Below the pieces are notes generated by a model. The model did no database searches. It saw nothing but the letters and a program-made list of their open reading frames with translations, and was not told where the DNA came from. From Halobacteriovorax vibrionivorans (lineage in GTDB: Bacteria; Bdellovibrionota; Bacteriovoracia; Bacteriovoracales; Bacteriovoracaceae), in the NCBI RefSeq assembly GCF_003346865.1, contig NZ_QDKL01000002.1:248001-312000 (forward strand): a stretch of 64,000 nucleotides of DNA, in the 5' to 3' direction. A program made the position numbers and the translations under genes. Positions 51,556 to 60,799 of this stretch are shown piece after piece. Each line of letters starts with the position of its first letter. Within the stretch, counting starts at the first letter, position 1.

Positions 51556-52330
51556 GAGTCTTATATATTTTTAAATATAGATCAATCCAGGCCAGAACCT
51601 CTTGTTTCTTCTTATTAAATTTTTCGACTTGTTTACTTGTTAAGGATTTTTGAAATTCATCAAAGAATTTAAAGAAGTATTCATTGTCTTTTAAAACTTG
51701 CTTTAAATTCTCTACATCACTAAAGTTTCTTTTCAATGCTTCTTGGTAAGCTATTTGATCATCTATCTTTAATGTCTCGACAAATTTCTTTCTCCAAGCA
51801 CTTGAAGCCTTAAGATTTTCCTTCTTCTTTAAGTAATCCACAACAAGCTTTTCCACTAAAATATCTTGCTTGGGTGTTAATTCACCAAACAATCTTGAAA
51901 GCCTATCGACTCCTCGCTTTTTATAGCTTTTAAGATCAGTTTCTCTTTTTTCATTTGCTTTTTTCTGTTTTTCAACAAGCTCCTTTCTTTGCTTACTATC
52001 AAGCTTAGAGAGCACTTCAATAGAAATAGCATTTACATCTTTTAGAACACGAGAATACGGAGGATATCCTTTCACGACTTGCTTTCTTAGAGAGTCCTTC
52101 GTTATATCATAATCAGCTAAGATTTTTCTTAAGATGATTACTTCTTTATGATGCTCAAAAAATGAAGATGTTACCTGAGAGCGAAGTTCTTCTTCCTGCG
52201 CCTCATCTAATTCTAAATAGTCTTCAATTTTGTCACTGAGGAAGTCAGGTGCCTTACGTAGAATAGTTTCACGATAACTACAGCTCGATAAAAAAACAAA
52301 TAGAAATAAGAAATATAGGACTTGTTTCAT
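51539..52330 (-). CDS. DUF6279-type lipoprotein
   Basis: A 263-residue lipoprotein with lipobox FLSSC (Cys17). The mature part is helical and charged, with the DUF6279-like start (APDFLSDKIEDYLELDEAQEEELRSQV...FFEHHKEVIILRKIL). Such lipoproteins are common in proteobacteria and of unknown function. Its ATG overlaps the stop codon of the preceding small lipoprotein gene as ATGA. It is the last gene of an envelope operon that begins with the PAP2 phosphatase at 54259. Confidence 0.82.
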   Translation of the reverse strand: MKQVLYFLFLFVFLSSCSYRETILRKAPDFLSDKIEDYLELDEAQEEELRSQVTSSFFEHHKEVIILRKILADYDITKDSLRKQVVKGYPPYSRVLKDVNAISIEVLSKLDSKQRKELVEKQKKANEKRETDLKSYKKRGVDRLSRLFGELTPKQDILVEKLVVDYLKKKENLKASSAWRKKFVETLKIDDQIAYQEALKRNFSDVENLKQVLKDNEYFFKFFDEFQKSLTSKQVEKFNKKKQEVLAWIDLYLKIYKTPINHT

Positions 52331-52551
52331 TTTGGGCACTCCACTTGTCGCCACTTCTTATCATTTACATAGCGAAGAGTGCGTGCATCCTTAACACCTG
52401 CTTCTTTTAACCAAATATCCCAACCCCACTGTCTCATGACAATATAGGTCTTTGGAAACTTATCACTTGTCACACAAGTATTTGCTTCTCTTTGAATTAC
52501 AGTTTCGCCACCACAGCTTATAAAAAAAGCAAAGGCCAATAAAAGACTCAT
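52327..52551 (-). CDS. Small lipoprotein (74 aa)
   Basis: A 74-residue protein with a lipobox (FISC, Cys13) after a short hydrophobic leader and a small mature domain with two more cysteines (NTCVTS, VECPK) and several Trp residues (RQWGWDIW, KKWRQ). Its ATG overlaps the upstream stop codon as TAATG, and its own stop overlaps the next start as ATGA, so it is translationally coupled on both sides. No family is recognised. Confidence 0.75.
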   Translation of the reverse strand: MSLLLAFAFFISCGGETVIQREANTCVTSDKFPKTYIVMRQWGWDIWLKEAGVKDARTLRYVNDKKWRQVECPK

Positions 52552-53489
52552 TAGAACCACTTTTCAACTTTAAATATAAAATCTAAAAAAGTATTATCTG
52601 CAACATAGAGATCATTGTTATTTATAAGTAAATTATAACGATCAATACGTTGATTAACTTTAAAGCTTATAATACCTAAACTATTTTGAAACTTAAGATA
52701 GTCAAATTCTATGTAATAATTTTGTTGAGTTGATTGATCAAGATTAACTCTCTCTGTCGCACCAGTGAGGTCAAAAGCGTCGGCCGAAAGGAAGTTGAAG
52801 CCGACAGTCGCTCTTATATTCTTTGTCACTTTAGCTTGTCCCAGAAAGCCCAACAGAACCTGAGAACTGTCCTGTGCCTTTAATCGTTCATTATTAAACT
52901 CTGACTGATTAACACCACCATTGTAGAAGTTAGCACCAATAACACCCATAAATGAAAAAGTATTAAAATCAATACCAGTATACGCAGCAATCTTATAGTA
53001 TTCTTGTCCATCAAAAGGACTTACTGTTCTATTTAAAGGAGTTTTAGAAGAATTAGTAGCACCCCATACAATAGAGGCTTCAATATCAAAGAAGACTTCA
53101 TTTTCTTGAATTAATCGATAACGTAAATCAACGCTTGGATCATAAAAAGCAAAAGGACTCTTCTCAGGTGTTTCACTATCATTTTCATCTTCTAGATGAG
53201 TATCAAAATCAGCTACTTCAGCATGAGTACTAAAAGCAATAAGAAAACGATCCGATATTGAATACCTATAGTTAATCCCAGCAACTAGAACAGAGCGATC
53301 AACTTCAAAGAATTCTTCAACGCCACCAGAGCGATCATCAAATTCCATTTCATCTAATGACCAATAGATAGAATATTCTAATACACTCCCACCCTTTTCT
53401 GGAAAGCGATATAAGTAGTCTAGACTCTTAAGTTGGGCCATTGATGAAAAAGAGAAGAAGATCAATAGAATAGAAATTAAATAATTCAT
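52551..53489 (-). CDS. Outer-membrane beta-barrel protein
   Basis: A 312-residue protein with signal peptide ending FSSMA, then alternating amphipathic strands with the aromatic belts of an outer-membrane barrel (GSVLEYSIYWSL, VAGINYRYSISDRFLIAFSTHAEV, NYYIEFDYLKFQNSLGIISFKVNQR) and a C-terminal aromatic residue (VEKWF), the signal recognised by the Bam machinery. The function (channel or assembly) cannot be told. It overlaps the PAP2 gene by ATGA. Confidence 0.8.
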   Translation of the reverse strand: MNYLISILLIFFSFSSMAQLKSLDYLYRFPEKGGSVLEYSIYWSLDEMEFDDRSGGVEEFFEVDRSVLVAGINYRYSISDRFLIAFSTHAEVADFDTHLEDENDSETPEKSPFAFYDPSVDLRYRLIQENEVFFDIEASIVWGATNSSKTPLNRTVSPFDGQEYYKIAAYTGIDFNTFSFMGVIGANFYNGGVNQSEFNNERLKAQDSSQVLLGFLGQAKVTKNIRATVGFNFLSADAFDLTGATERVNLDQSTQQNYYIEFDYLKFQNSLGIISFKVNQRIDRYNLLINNNDLYVADNTFLDFIFKVEKWF

Positions 53490-54259
53490 AGAGTAACCCC
53501 AATGCTTAGACCGTAACGGTTACGAATAGGATCAACAGTTGGAGTTAGAATTGCTCCACTCTTATTATTAAATCGATACTTTCCATTTTCATCAAAGTGA
53601 AACTCGTACATGAAATAGCTTGTCAGAGATCCTATAAGGGCCCCAGTAGCGACATCTTTGAAGCTATGCTTATTTGCATCAATACGAGTCCAGCCAATAT
53701 ATGAAGCGTAAATAAGTGGTAGAGACGCAATGTAAATATTTTCATGAAACTTCGCGCTTCGATAAATATCCATACTCATCCACATCCCAACAGTAAAAGC
53801 ATGAGTTGTATGACCACTTGGAAACGAAAGATAATTAGATTCATCTGGGCGCTGTTTATTTACAGCATACTTTGTACCAAATGTTATCCCCTGAGAAATG
53901 AGCATAGACTCAGTAAAAACAAATGCTTTTTCAAAAGCGTATTCATCATTTCCAAATAAATAGTATCCATACATTCCAGCTGTTAAAACTTCAGGCCCAT
54001 GATTACCTAGTTGGTATGCCCATACAGGAACTTCAATATCATCTTCGTCAAAATCGTAATCACTACTATCGATTTCTTGTTTTACAAATACAGGGGAAAT
54101 TATGGAATATGTCACTAATTCGATAGCAAAGAAAGTAGCTAAGAATTTGATTTGGATTGGAGAAATATCCCAACGACTCTTACGGATATGCTCAGAAGGA
54201 GGTGAAAACGCAAAAGAGTGAATGGTCACAAATAAGAATAAGATACATGCTTTTAACAT
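53486..54259 (-). CDS. PAP2 family membrane phosphatase
   Basis: A 257-residue membrane protein with the three-part PAP2 acid-phosphatase signature: KYAVNKQRP, FPSGHTTHAF, and TRIDANKHSFKDVATGA. Several hydrophobic segments are present, with the active site facing the periplasm in this family. Likely substrates are undecaprenyl pyrophosphate, phosphatidylglycerophosphate or lipid A phosphates. It is the first gene of a four-gene envelope operon with an outer-membrane protein and two lipoproteins. Confidence 0.9.
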   Translation of the reverse strand: MLKACILFLFVTIHSFAFSPPSEHIRKSRWDISPIQIKFLATFFAIELVTYSIISPVFVKQEIDSSDYDFDEDDIEVPVWAYQLGNHGPEVLTAGMYGYYLFGNDEYAFEKAFVFTESMLISQGITFGTKYAVNKQRPDESNYLSFPSGHTTHAFTVGMWMSMDIYRSAKFHENIYIASLPLIYASYIGWTRIDANKHSFKDVATGALIGSLTSYFMYEFHFDENGKYRFNNKSGAILTPTVDPIRNRYGLSIGVTL

Positions 54260-54295
54260 ATATAAATGAGACCAAATTTTACTTTAATCGTCTAT

Positions 54296-55507
54296 CTATT
54301 TTACTTTTTTTACGATGAAAAGAGATAGCATGCTACAAACTAAGAAGCCTATTGCGATAGGCGTTACCGTTTCATTATACAATTGCCCAATAGTGGAACC
54401 AATAAGAGCTGAAATAAGAATCTGGACAGAGCTTATAACAGAGTTTGCTGTTCCGGCAATATGCCCCATAGGCTCGAGGGCCAAAGCACTGAAGTTCCCA
54501 AATAGTAGACCGAAGTTGAATAAACAAAGAAGCAGAAAACCATAGAATAAATAAAACGATGGATTTCCATTTGTGAAGTAAACAATAATATTAAATATAA
54601 TTGCGACAATAGTAAGAACTGTAAGAGCTGTTTCACAAAGCTTTCTCATCCCCATTTCTTCAACAAGTTTTGAATTTAAAAATGAAGATAGTCCAATGGC
54701 CAATGCTAAAACACCAAAAGCGATTGGAAATTTATCACCTAGTCCATATTTTAATTGTAAAATTTGTTGAGATGAATTTAAGTAGCCAATAAAAGCACCA
54801 AATATTAAACCAGCTGCTAGAGTGTAACCAACAGTAGCAGGGTGCTTAACGGTTTCTAGAGTTGCTTCTTTAATCTTAGAAAAAGAAAGAGGTCTGCGAT
54901 ACTCTTCAATTAATGTTTCTTCTTGTCTCGTACTGAACCAAGCGAAATTAATGATCGCCAAAAAGATCATAAAGAGAAATATATCTCGCCATCCTCCAAA
55001 GCTTAGAATTAGTTGACCTAAAGTTGGCGCAAGCGCTGGAACGAGGACAAATATGATCATAATTAAAGACATCGTCTTTGCCATGACATTTCCAGAGAAT
55101 CGATCTCTTACCATCGCTGTTGATATAATCTTAGCTGATGCTGCCCCTAAACCTTGTATAAGTCTTCCTAACAACATTAGATTAAATGTTGTTGCACTAT
55201 AAGATATTATACAACCAAAGAAGAAAGTTCCTATACCAATATACATTGAAGGCTTTCTACCGATGGCATCAGAAATTGGCCCAAATAATAATTGCCCAAT
55301 TCCCATCCCGATAAATATAAATGATATGACCATTTGGTTATCATTGGGATTAACGACACCTAAGCTATCTCCAATTAAGTTTAGGGCCGGTAACATCGAA
55401 TCAATAGCTAGGGCCGCAAATGACATCAGTGCGGCCATTAATGCAATAAATTCTTTCTGACTTATTTTCTTTTGAGTTGCTTCAATATCTTGAGAAGGAA
55501 AATCCAT
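54296..55507 (-). CDS. Bcr/CflA-type MFS efflux transporter
   Basis: A 403-residue 12-helix transporter of the drug:proton antiporter DHA1 Bcr/CflA branch. The first helix ends DSMLPALNLIGDSLGV, motif A is GPISDAIGRKPSMYIG, and helix 4-5 carries LLGRLIQGLGAASAKIISTAMVRDRFSG, typical of this subfamily. It exports small toxic molecules. Its ATG overlaps the pirin stop codon as TAATG, so the two are one unit. Confidence 0.92.
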   Translation of the reverse strand: MDFPSQDIEATQKKISQKEFIALMAALMSFAALAIDSMLPALNLIGDSLGVVNPNDNQMVISFIFIGMGIGQLLFGPISDAIGRKPSMYIGIGTFFFGCIISYSATTFNLMLLGRLIQGLGAASAKIISTAMVRDRFSGNVMAKTMSLIMIIFVLVPALAPTLGQLILSFGGWRDIFLFMIFLAIINFAWFSTRQEETLIEEYRRPLSFSKIKEATLETVKHPATVGYTLAAGLIFGAFIGYLNSSQQILQLKYGLGDKFPIAFGVLALAIGLSSFLNSKLVEEMGMRKLCETALTVLTIVAIIFNIIVYFTNGNPSFYLFYGFLLLCLFNFGLLFGNFSALALEPMGHIAGTANSVISSVQILISALIGSTIGQLYNETVTPIAIGFLVCSMLSLFIVKKVK

Positions 55508-56373
55508 TAACTGAGGTGTCCCATTTTGCCTGATTGGTAATCTTCAAAAGCTTGAATAATTTCTTCTTTTGTACTCATAACAAAAGGGCCGTGTGAAAAG
55601 ACAGGCTCATCAATTGGAACGGCATTCATTATTAAAAGCTCTGCCCCCACTTTACTCGATACCTCAACCTCTTGGCCATCCCTATGAAAAATTGCTAATT
55701 GATGTTCGTTAACTTCATTACCATTTAAAGAAATACTTCCCTTCCTAACGAGAACAAGTAAGTTTGTTTTATCTTCTAAAGAAAGCGAGAAGTTAGAAGC
55801 TTCTTTCATATCTGTTTGAATAAGATTTATTGGAGAATACGTTTTACAAGGACCCACTTCTCCTAAATAATTTCCTGAAACTAATTTTAGTTCAACTCCT
55901 TGAGCAGGATGAATCCTTGGAAAAGTTTCTCCCTTTACGCCTTGATATCTTGGCGACGTCATTTTGAACTCGCTTGGAAGATTTACCCAAAGCTGTACCA
56001 TTTCAAAAACGCCACCCTCTTCACTAAACTTCTGAGAATGAAATTCTTCATGTACAACACCACTTGCAGCAGTCATCCACTGGACATCACCTTTTCCAAT
56101 GACTCCTCCGCCACCACTTGAGTCTCTGTGCTCAACTTCTCCACCAAAAGCAAACGTAACGGTCTCAAATCCTCGATGGGGATGTTCTCCGACTCCACGT
56201 TTTGCTTTTGTTGGAGCAAATTTCTTAGGAGCAGCAAAGTCCATCATAAGAAATGGTGTCGTATATTTATAAAGATTATGTCCAGGATGAAACATTGTGT
56301 GGACATGAAAGCCGTTACCAACCCAGTGCTTAGGAGGTGGATCAATAATATATGCTAATTCTTTTTTACTCAT
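55507..56373 (-). CDS. Pirin family protein
   Basis: A 288-residue bicupin. The N-terminal metal site is complete: HPHRGFETVTF, then the VEHRDSSGGGGVIGKGDVQWMTAASGVVHEEFHS segment with the remaining His and Glu ligands. Bacterial pirins act as quercetinases or redox-sensitive regulators; which applies is unknown. It shares an operon with the Bcr-type exporter and follows the GST gene, suggesting a detoxification unit. Confidence 0.93.
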   Translation of the reverse strand: MSKKELAYIIDPPPKHWVGNGFHVHTMFHPGHNLYKYTTPFLMMDFAAPKKFAPTKAKRGVGEHPHRGFETVTFAFGGEVEHRDSSGGGGVIGKGDVQWMTAASGVVHEEFHSQKFSEEGGVFEMVQLWVNLPSEFKMTSPRYQGVKGETFPRIHPAQGVELKLVSGNYLGEVGPCKTYSPINLIQTDMKEASNFSLSLEDKTNLLVLVRKGSISLNGNEVNEHQLAIFHRDGQEVEVSSKVGAELLIMNAVPIDEPVFSHGPFVMSTKEEIIQAFEDYQSGKMGHLS

Positions 56374-56381
56374 AAAATCAC

Positions 56382-57314
56382 CTATATAATTTCCGAAGGG
56401 CCAAGAGCGACAATTCGATATGGATTAATATCCTCATGGCTATAAAAATAATGTCTTTTAATATGTTCAAAATTCGTTGTTTCACTTATCGCCTTCATCT
56501 CATAAAGTTCCTTGAGATAACGAGATAAATTTTTGTAATCTTTTATTCGTTTAAGATTACATTTGAAGTGGGTCACATAAACGCAATCAAAACGAAGAAG
56601 AGTTGGAACCAAACGAAGGTCTGCTTCGGTTAACCTTTCTCCTAAGAGAAAACGATTTCCTTCTAACTTCTCTTCAACTTTATCTAAAGCATCAAACAAA
56701 CTAGTAACAGCGGATTCATAAGCTTCTTGCTTCTTTGCGAAGCCACTACGATAAACTCCGTTATTTATATTTGGATAAATAAAATCATTTAGCTCATCGA
56801 TTTCACTAGCTAGCTCTTTAGGATAGTAATCATCAGTATTACCTGTTAGCTCATTAAATTCTTTATTAAAAATACGAATAATCTCAGATGATTCATTATT
56901 TACGATTCTCTGTGTCTTCTTATCCCATAAGACTGGAACAGTAACACTAGTACTCACTTCTGGATCAGCTTTAGTATAAATCTCTTGCAGGTAATTTAGG
57001 CCATATAGGTCATCTCCAGTGGCCCCTGAAATATTAGTTTCAAAAGTCCACCCCATATCTAACATATCTGGAGAGACAACACTTACACTGATATGCTCTT
57101 CAAGCCCCTTGAGCTTTCGATAGATTAAAGTTCGATGGGCCCAAGGACAAGCGTAGCTTACATAGAGATGATAGCGGCCAGACTCAGGCTTAAAAGTGTC
57201 GTGATCTTTTGAAATCGTATCTCTAAATGATCGAGGAATACGATCGTAAGCACCATCATCATCACTTGTTATGATTGAGGTTTTTATCCATTTTCCATCT
57301 ACTAAACGTCCCAT
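56382..57314 (-). CDS. Glutathionyl-hydroquinone reductase (YqjG/ECM4 family)
   Basis: A 310-residue xi-class glutathione transferase. The catalytic Cys is in VSYACPWAHRTL; family blocks SPDMLDMGWTF, VPVLWDKKTQRIVNNESSEIIRIF and FLLGERLTEADLRLVPTLLRFDCVYVTHFKCN follow. It reduces glutathionyl-hydroquinones. An AAGGAG site precedes the ATG. It is first in a GST-pirin-MFS unit (gaps of eight bases or TAATG), which reads as a quinone or xenobiotic defence cluster. Confidence 0.94.
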   Translation of the reverse strand: MGRLVDGKWIKTSIITSDDDGAYDRIPRSFRDTISKDHDTFKPESGRYHLYVSYACPWAHRTLIYRKLKGLEEHISVSVVSPDMLDMGWTFETNISGATGDDLYGLNYLQEIYTKADPEVSTSVTVPVLWDKKTQRIVNNESSEIIRIFNKEFNELTGNTDDYYPKELASEIDELNDFIYPNINNGVYRSGFAKKQEAYESAVTSLFDALDKVEEKLEGNRFLLGERLTEADLRLVPTLLRFDCVYVTHFKCNLKRIKDYKNLSRYLKELYEMKAISETTNFEHIKRHYFYSHEDINPYRIVALGPSEII

Positions 57315-57401
57315 TTCGACTCCTTTTATTTACTAAAAGAATAGTGGGAATTCCGTCCTATTAAAAGTACATATATTTTAAGATTTTGTACTAAAATTAG
57401 A

Positions 57402-58436
57402 TCATTTGGTATTGAGCTGACCACATGCGGCCAAGACATCATCACCCTTGGTTGTACGAACAAGAGTTGGAATAGAGTAAGTATCGAGGATTTCTTTGAA
57501 ATTAAGAATATTATCTTCTTTCGGACGCTTGTATTGTGTTCCAGGAAATTCATTGAACGGAATCAGGTTAATAAGGGCCCTTCTATTTTGAAGCAAGTTC
57601 CCTAGCGCTCTAGCATCCCTTTCTCCATCATTTAAGTCCTTAATTAATAAATATTCATAAGTAACAAATTGCTTATATCTTAATGGGATATTATCAATGT
57701 ACTCGAGAACTTCTTCTAATGGATAGCGCTGATTTATTGGGATAAGTTCATTTCGTATCTCATCAAATGCAGAATGTAGAGATAAGGCCAGATTAACTCC
57801 AGGTATTTCATCCTTCCATCTCTTTAATCCCGGTATATATCCACTTGTTGATATGGTAATTTTTTGATGGCCAATTGAAGTTCCATATTGTGAAGTAAAA
57901 ATATCACATGCTTTTTTCACCTCATCAAAATTATGTAGAGGCTCACCTTGTCCCATGAAGACAATATTTAAGATGCGCTCTTCTCCAGGGCGATTCTCCT
58001 TAAGCCAATGCCATGCCGCTAGAAACTGACCTATAATTTCATAGGCCTTAAGGTTTCTTTTTAGGCCCTGCTTACCAGTAAAGCAAAAAGAGCATTTCAT
58101 CGCACAGCCAACCTGAGAAGACAGACAGATCGAATACTTCTTATGAAATGGGATAAGAACACTTTCAACTTTATTACCATCTTCTAATTCAAAGAGAAAT
58201 TTAACGGTACGATCGTTGGCCTCTTGAACCATTGCGACTTTAGGCAAAGAAAAACTTAAGTTTTCATTGATAAAACTTAAAGTTGATTTAGCAATATCTT
58301 GGATTTCTTTGCTATATGCGTTTTTCTTCTTATAATACCAATTGTAAAGAAGGTTTGCGCCAGACGAATTTAAGCCTTTAGAACTCAATAACTCTTGTAG
58401 TTCAAGGAATGTGAATTGAAAGAATGATTTTTTCAC
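57402..58436 (-). CDS. rlmN: Dual-specificity RNA methyltransferase RlmN
   Basis: A 344-residue radical SAM enzyme that methylates A2503 of 23S rRNA and A37 of some tRNAs. The cluster-binding motif is CAMKCSFCFTG, the SAM region includes NIVFMGQGEPLHNFD, and the methyl-carrying Cys is in DDVLAACGQL near the end. The frame is open for 55 further codons upstream, but those would run into the divergent peroxiredoxin gene; the GTG at 58436, with KKSFFQFTFLELQELL following, fits the family start. TATTGT lies six bases before the GTG. Confidence 0.93.
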   Translation of the reverse strand: MKKSFFQFTFLELQELLSSKGLNSSGANLLYNWYYKKKNAYSKEIQDIAKSTLSFINENLSFSLPKVAMVQEANDRTVKFLFELEDGNKVESVLIPFHKKYSICLSSQVGCAMKCSFCFTGKQGLKRNLKAYEIIGQFLAAWHWLKENRPGEERILNIVFMGQGEPLHNFDEVKKACDIFTSQYGTSIGHQKITISTSGYIPGLKRWKDEIPGVNLALSLHSAFDEIRNELIPINQRYPLEEVLEYIDNIPLRYKQFVTYEYLLIKDLNDGERDARALGNLLQNRRALINLIPFNEFPGTQYKRPKEDNILNFKEILDTYSIPTLVRTTKGDDVLAACGQLNTK

Positions 58437-58497
58437 AGGGCAACAATATAGAATTTCCCTTTGTCCGTCTAGCTCAAGGGAAGAAAATGGAGAAAAA

Positions 58498-59067
58498 ATG
58501 AAATATATAATCATTTTATTACTGTCTTTAAGTTGTTTTGCATCTGAAATAGGTCTAAAGGCCGGTGAGAAGGTCCCAAATTTAGCTCTAAAATCTATCA
58601 CAGGAAAAGAATATCAATTAGATAATTTAGATAAAAAGACCGCTCTGATTTTCTATCGTGGTTCATGGTGCCCGTACTGCATAAAGCAATTAAAGAGTGT
58701 GCAATCAGAAGTTATGAGTAAAATCGACAAGAACTCACAAATCTTAGTTATAAGTGTCGATCGAGCTGCAGTTGCAAAGAAAATGAAAGATAAAAATAAA
58801 TTCACTTTCGATGTTATTAGTGATCCTAAAGCACAAAGTTTATTGGCCTTTAATATTGTGAATAAAATTGATGATGAACTCGTAAAGAAATACAAACAAT
58901 CATATCAAATTGATGTTGAAGCAGACTCTGGAGAAACACATCATATGGTGGCCCATCCTGCAGTATTTGTTATAGATGGAGATAAGATTACTTATAGTGA
59001 TATCCATATTAATTACAAAGATCGTACAAAGAATGAAGAGATCATAAAAGCACTTAGTTCTAATTAA
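58498..59067 (+). CDS. Exported peroxiredoxin-like redoxin
   Basis: A 189-residue thioredoxin-fold protein with a short signal sequence (MKYIIILLLSLSCFAS; the Cys could make it a lipoprotein). AhpC/TSA-type core: KVPNLALKSITGKEYQLDNL, RGSWCPYCIKQLKSVQ (peroxidatic and resolving Cys in CPYC), and HHMVAHPAVFVIDGD. It would reduce peroxides in the periplasm. It has a GGAG site. Its end overlaps the opposing DsbB-like gene by eight bases. Confidence 0.88.
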   Translation: MKYIIILLLSLSCFASEIGLKAGEKVPNLALKSITGKEYQLDNLDKKTALIFYRGSWCPYCIKQLKSVQSEVMSKIDKNSQILVISVDRAAVAKKMKDKNKFTFDVISDPKAQSLLAFNIVNKIDDELVKKYKQSYQIDVEADSGETHHMVAHPAVFVIDGDKITYSDIHINYKDRTKNEEIIKALSSN

Positions 59068-60514
59068 TAAAGTAGCTTGCGATATTGCCATCAATAATAA
59101 TGAATTGATCTTTTTCAAAGATAACCACTCCCCTGTAGTCACCATTAACAGGCAAGAGAATAGATCCAGTAAAAGAAGAGAAATTATTATCTGAAATAAT
59201 GATTTCTCTATTATCAGGAGCAAGTCCATAGGCAATGGAATCATAGATTTTCAAACTCGTCACATGAGGCTGAAATTCACTTTCATTAGTAAAGACTTCC
59301 TTTTCACTACTAAGCATATAGTCTATTGAAGAAAATCTTGTCGCAATGATCTTATTGAACTTCTTATTAGGAACACTTAAGGTAACAAATTCATTTGTTT
59401 CGCGATCAAAGCTTAAACTTTGAATATATGCATATTTAGAGCGTACTGTTGAAAATCGTCCTCGCCTGGTTTCTAAAATTCCATCAGTACCATCTTTAAA
59501 AGACGCATATTGATTCTTTAACTTAGCCTCTTTATCCAATTTTAAAATGACATAACTCTTATTAATTCCCGTAACCATTAATCGATTACGATCAATAAAG
59601 GAAACTGCTGTAAGAGTCTTTATTTCGATACTAAAGAGATTATCCAGGTGGACGTAAGCTTTTATATCACTTAATTTATCATCGAGGATATAAACGTAGA
59701 ACTGATCTGTAACAAGAGCAAATAATTTCGATTTTGGATGATAATCAATGTCTGTAATATTACCAATGATCGTTTCAGGAAGTTTTACTTCCTTAACTTT
59801 GATTAACTCATCACCGCTTTCAAACATGGCAATATCTCTTTTGGCCTGAGTCTTAATAACTGGCTTTTCCACATGATACTTACCACGTAAACTCATAGGA
59901 CTAAGAATATTTGACCACGACTGTGTCGACCATTTCCAATCTTTTGGAGTCCAAGAAAAACGTATAGGATCACTTTGACCAATAAATGGTGGTGGCCCAA
60001 CTTGTGTAATCGCTTGTATGGAGTTAATTCCAAGAACGATGAAATAGATAATAAAAGCACTTCCCTGCAGCTTAGTAAGGTATCGTACTTCTCCGTCCTC
60101 GTTATCAACAAGGTTCCCTCCAAAGAAGCCAAGAATGATGGCCAAGCATATAAAAATCATCCAATAAACAAAAATCCCCCAACTGTATGTATGGAATCCT
60201 AGAATCTCAAGTGCAAATCCCTGTCCAATATCTCTTAAGAAATGACCACCAGTGTGGCGTAAGGCCATAAAGATTCCAATTGCACAGTAGAAAATAAGTA
60301 AGGCCAAGTACTTTGGTCTTAGGCCGTAGCGCAAAATAAAGAGTGTAGTCAAACTAATGAACATCATAACAGCTCTTTCTTGCCAACAAAGAATACAAGG
60401 GTTATCGCCAAATCCGAAACCTAAAACAATACTTGCGATACCAATAGGTAGTACAACCAGAGCAATCGTTGCAAGAGAGACAATATTGTAAAAGCGCTCA
60501 GTTTTGCCTGACAT
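59060..60514 (-). CDS. DsbB-like protein fused to a C-terminal propeller-like domain
   Basis: A 484-residue membrane protein. Residues 1-135 look like DsbB: helix 1, CILC at 40-43 (DNPCILCWQERAVM), helices 2-4. The second periplasmic loop (85-110), which in DsbB holds the Cys104/Cys130-type pair, has no cysteine; the only others, Cys77 and Cys123, are inside membrane helices. A fifth helix (about 152-168) leads to a 310-residue periplasmic region with repeated short beta-strands (DIDYHPKSKLFALVTDQFYVYILDDK, AVSFIDRNRLMVTGINKSYVILKL), suggesting a beta-propeller. Its ATG overlaps the small upstream gene as TAATG. Confidence 0.82.
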   Translation of the reverse strand: MSGKTERFYNIVSLATIALVVLPIGIASIVLGFGFGDNPCILCWQERAVMMFISLTTLFILRYGLRPKYLALLIFYCAIGIFMALRHTGGHFLRDIGQGFALEILGFHTYSWGIFVYWMIFICLAIILGFFGGNLVDNEDGEVRYLTKLQGSAFIIYFIVLGINSIQAITQVGPPPFIGQSDPIRFSWTPKDWKWSTQSWSNILSPMSLRGKYHVEKPVIKTQAKRDIAMFESGDELIKVKEVKLPETIIGNITDIDYHPKSKLFALVTDQFYVYILDDKLSDIKAYVHLDNLFSIEIKTLTAVSFIDRNRLMVTGINKSYVILKLDKEAKLKNQYASFKDGTDGILETRRGRFSTVRSKYAYIQSLSFDRETNEFVTLSVPNKKFNKIIATRFSSIDYMLSSEKEVFTNESEFQPHVTSLKIYDSIAYGLAPDNREIIISDNNFSSFTGSILLPVNGDYRGVVIFEKDQFIIIDGNIASYFIN

Positions 60515-60681
60515 TAGTAATTCCCTGGAGGAAGGATCATATGCTTAGTCGCTACAAACCAAACAAAGAACATAATAAAAGTAGCTCCAATTAAAAGATT
60601 TTCGGCCCTTTTTTGAAATTGAGGCCTACGCCAAATATAATAGGCCGACATAATCAGTAAAATAATCTCTAAGAATTCCAT
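60514..60681 (-). CDS. Small membrane protein coupled to the DsbB-like gene (55 aa)
   Basis: A 55-residue protein with ATG at 60681 behind a strong GGAGG site. Two hydrophobic helices (EFLEIILLIMSAYYIW and LLIGATFIMFFVWFVA) are joined by a basic loop (RRPQFQKRAEN), and the end is ATKHMILPPGNY. The stop codon overlaps the next ATG (TAATG), a tight coupling that suggests a partner subunit. Conservation is unknown to me. Confidence 0.72.
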   Translation of the reverse strand: MEFLEIILLIMSAYYIWRRPQFQKRAENLLIGATFIMFFVWFVATKHMILPPGNY

Positions 60682-60799
60682 ATATACCTCCTCAATGAAA
60701 TACTTTGTTAGAAAATCGGAAGAAATATTTTCTTAGATAAGTTAATTTCACTTAAATTCGAATTGCCCTTAAAATTAAAGCTACCCCAAAGGAGAATTT

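Noticed and set aside
57402..58601. A 399-residue form of RlmN starting at 58601.
   Set aside because: The extra N-terminal segment would overlap the divergent peroxiredoxin gene and its ribosome-binding site, and does not resemble RlmN. The GTG at 58436 gives a normal length.
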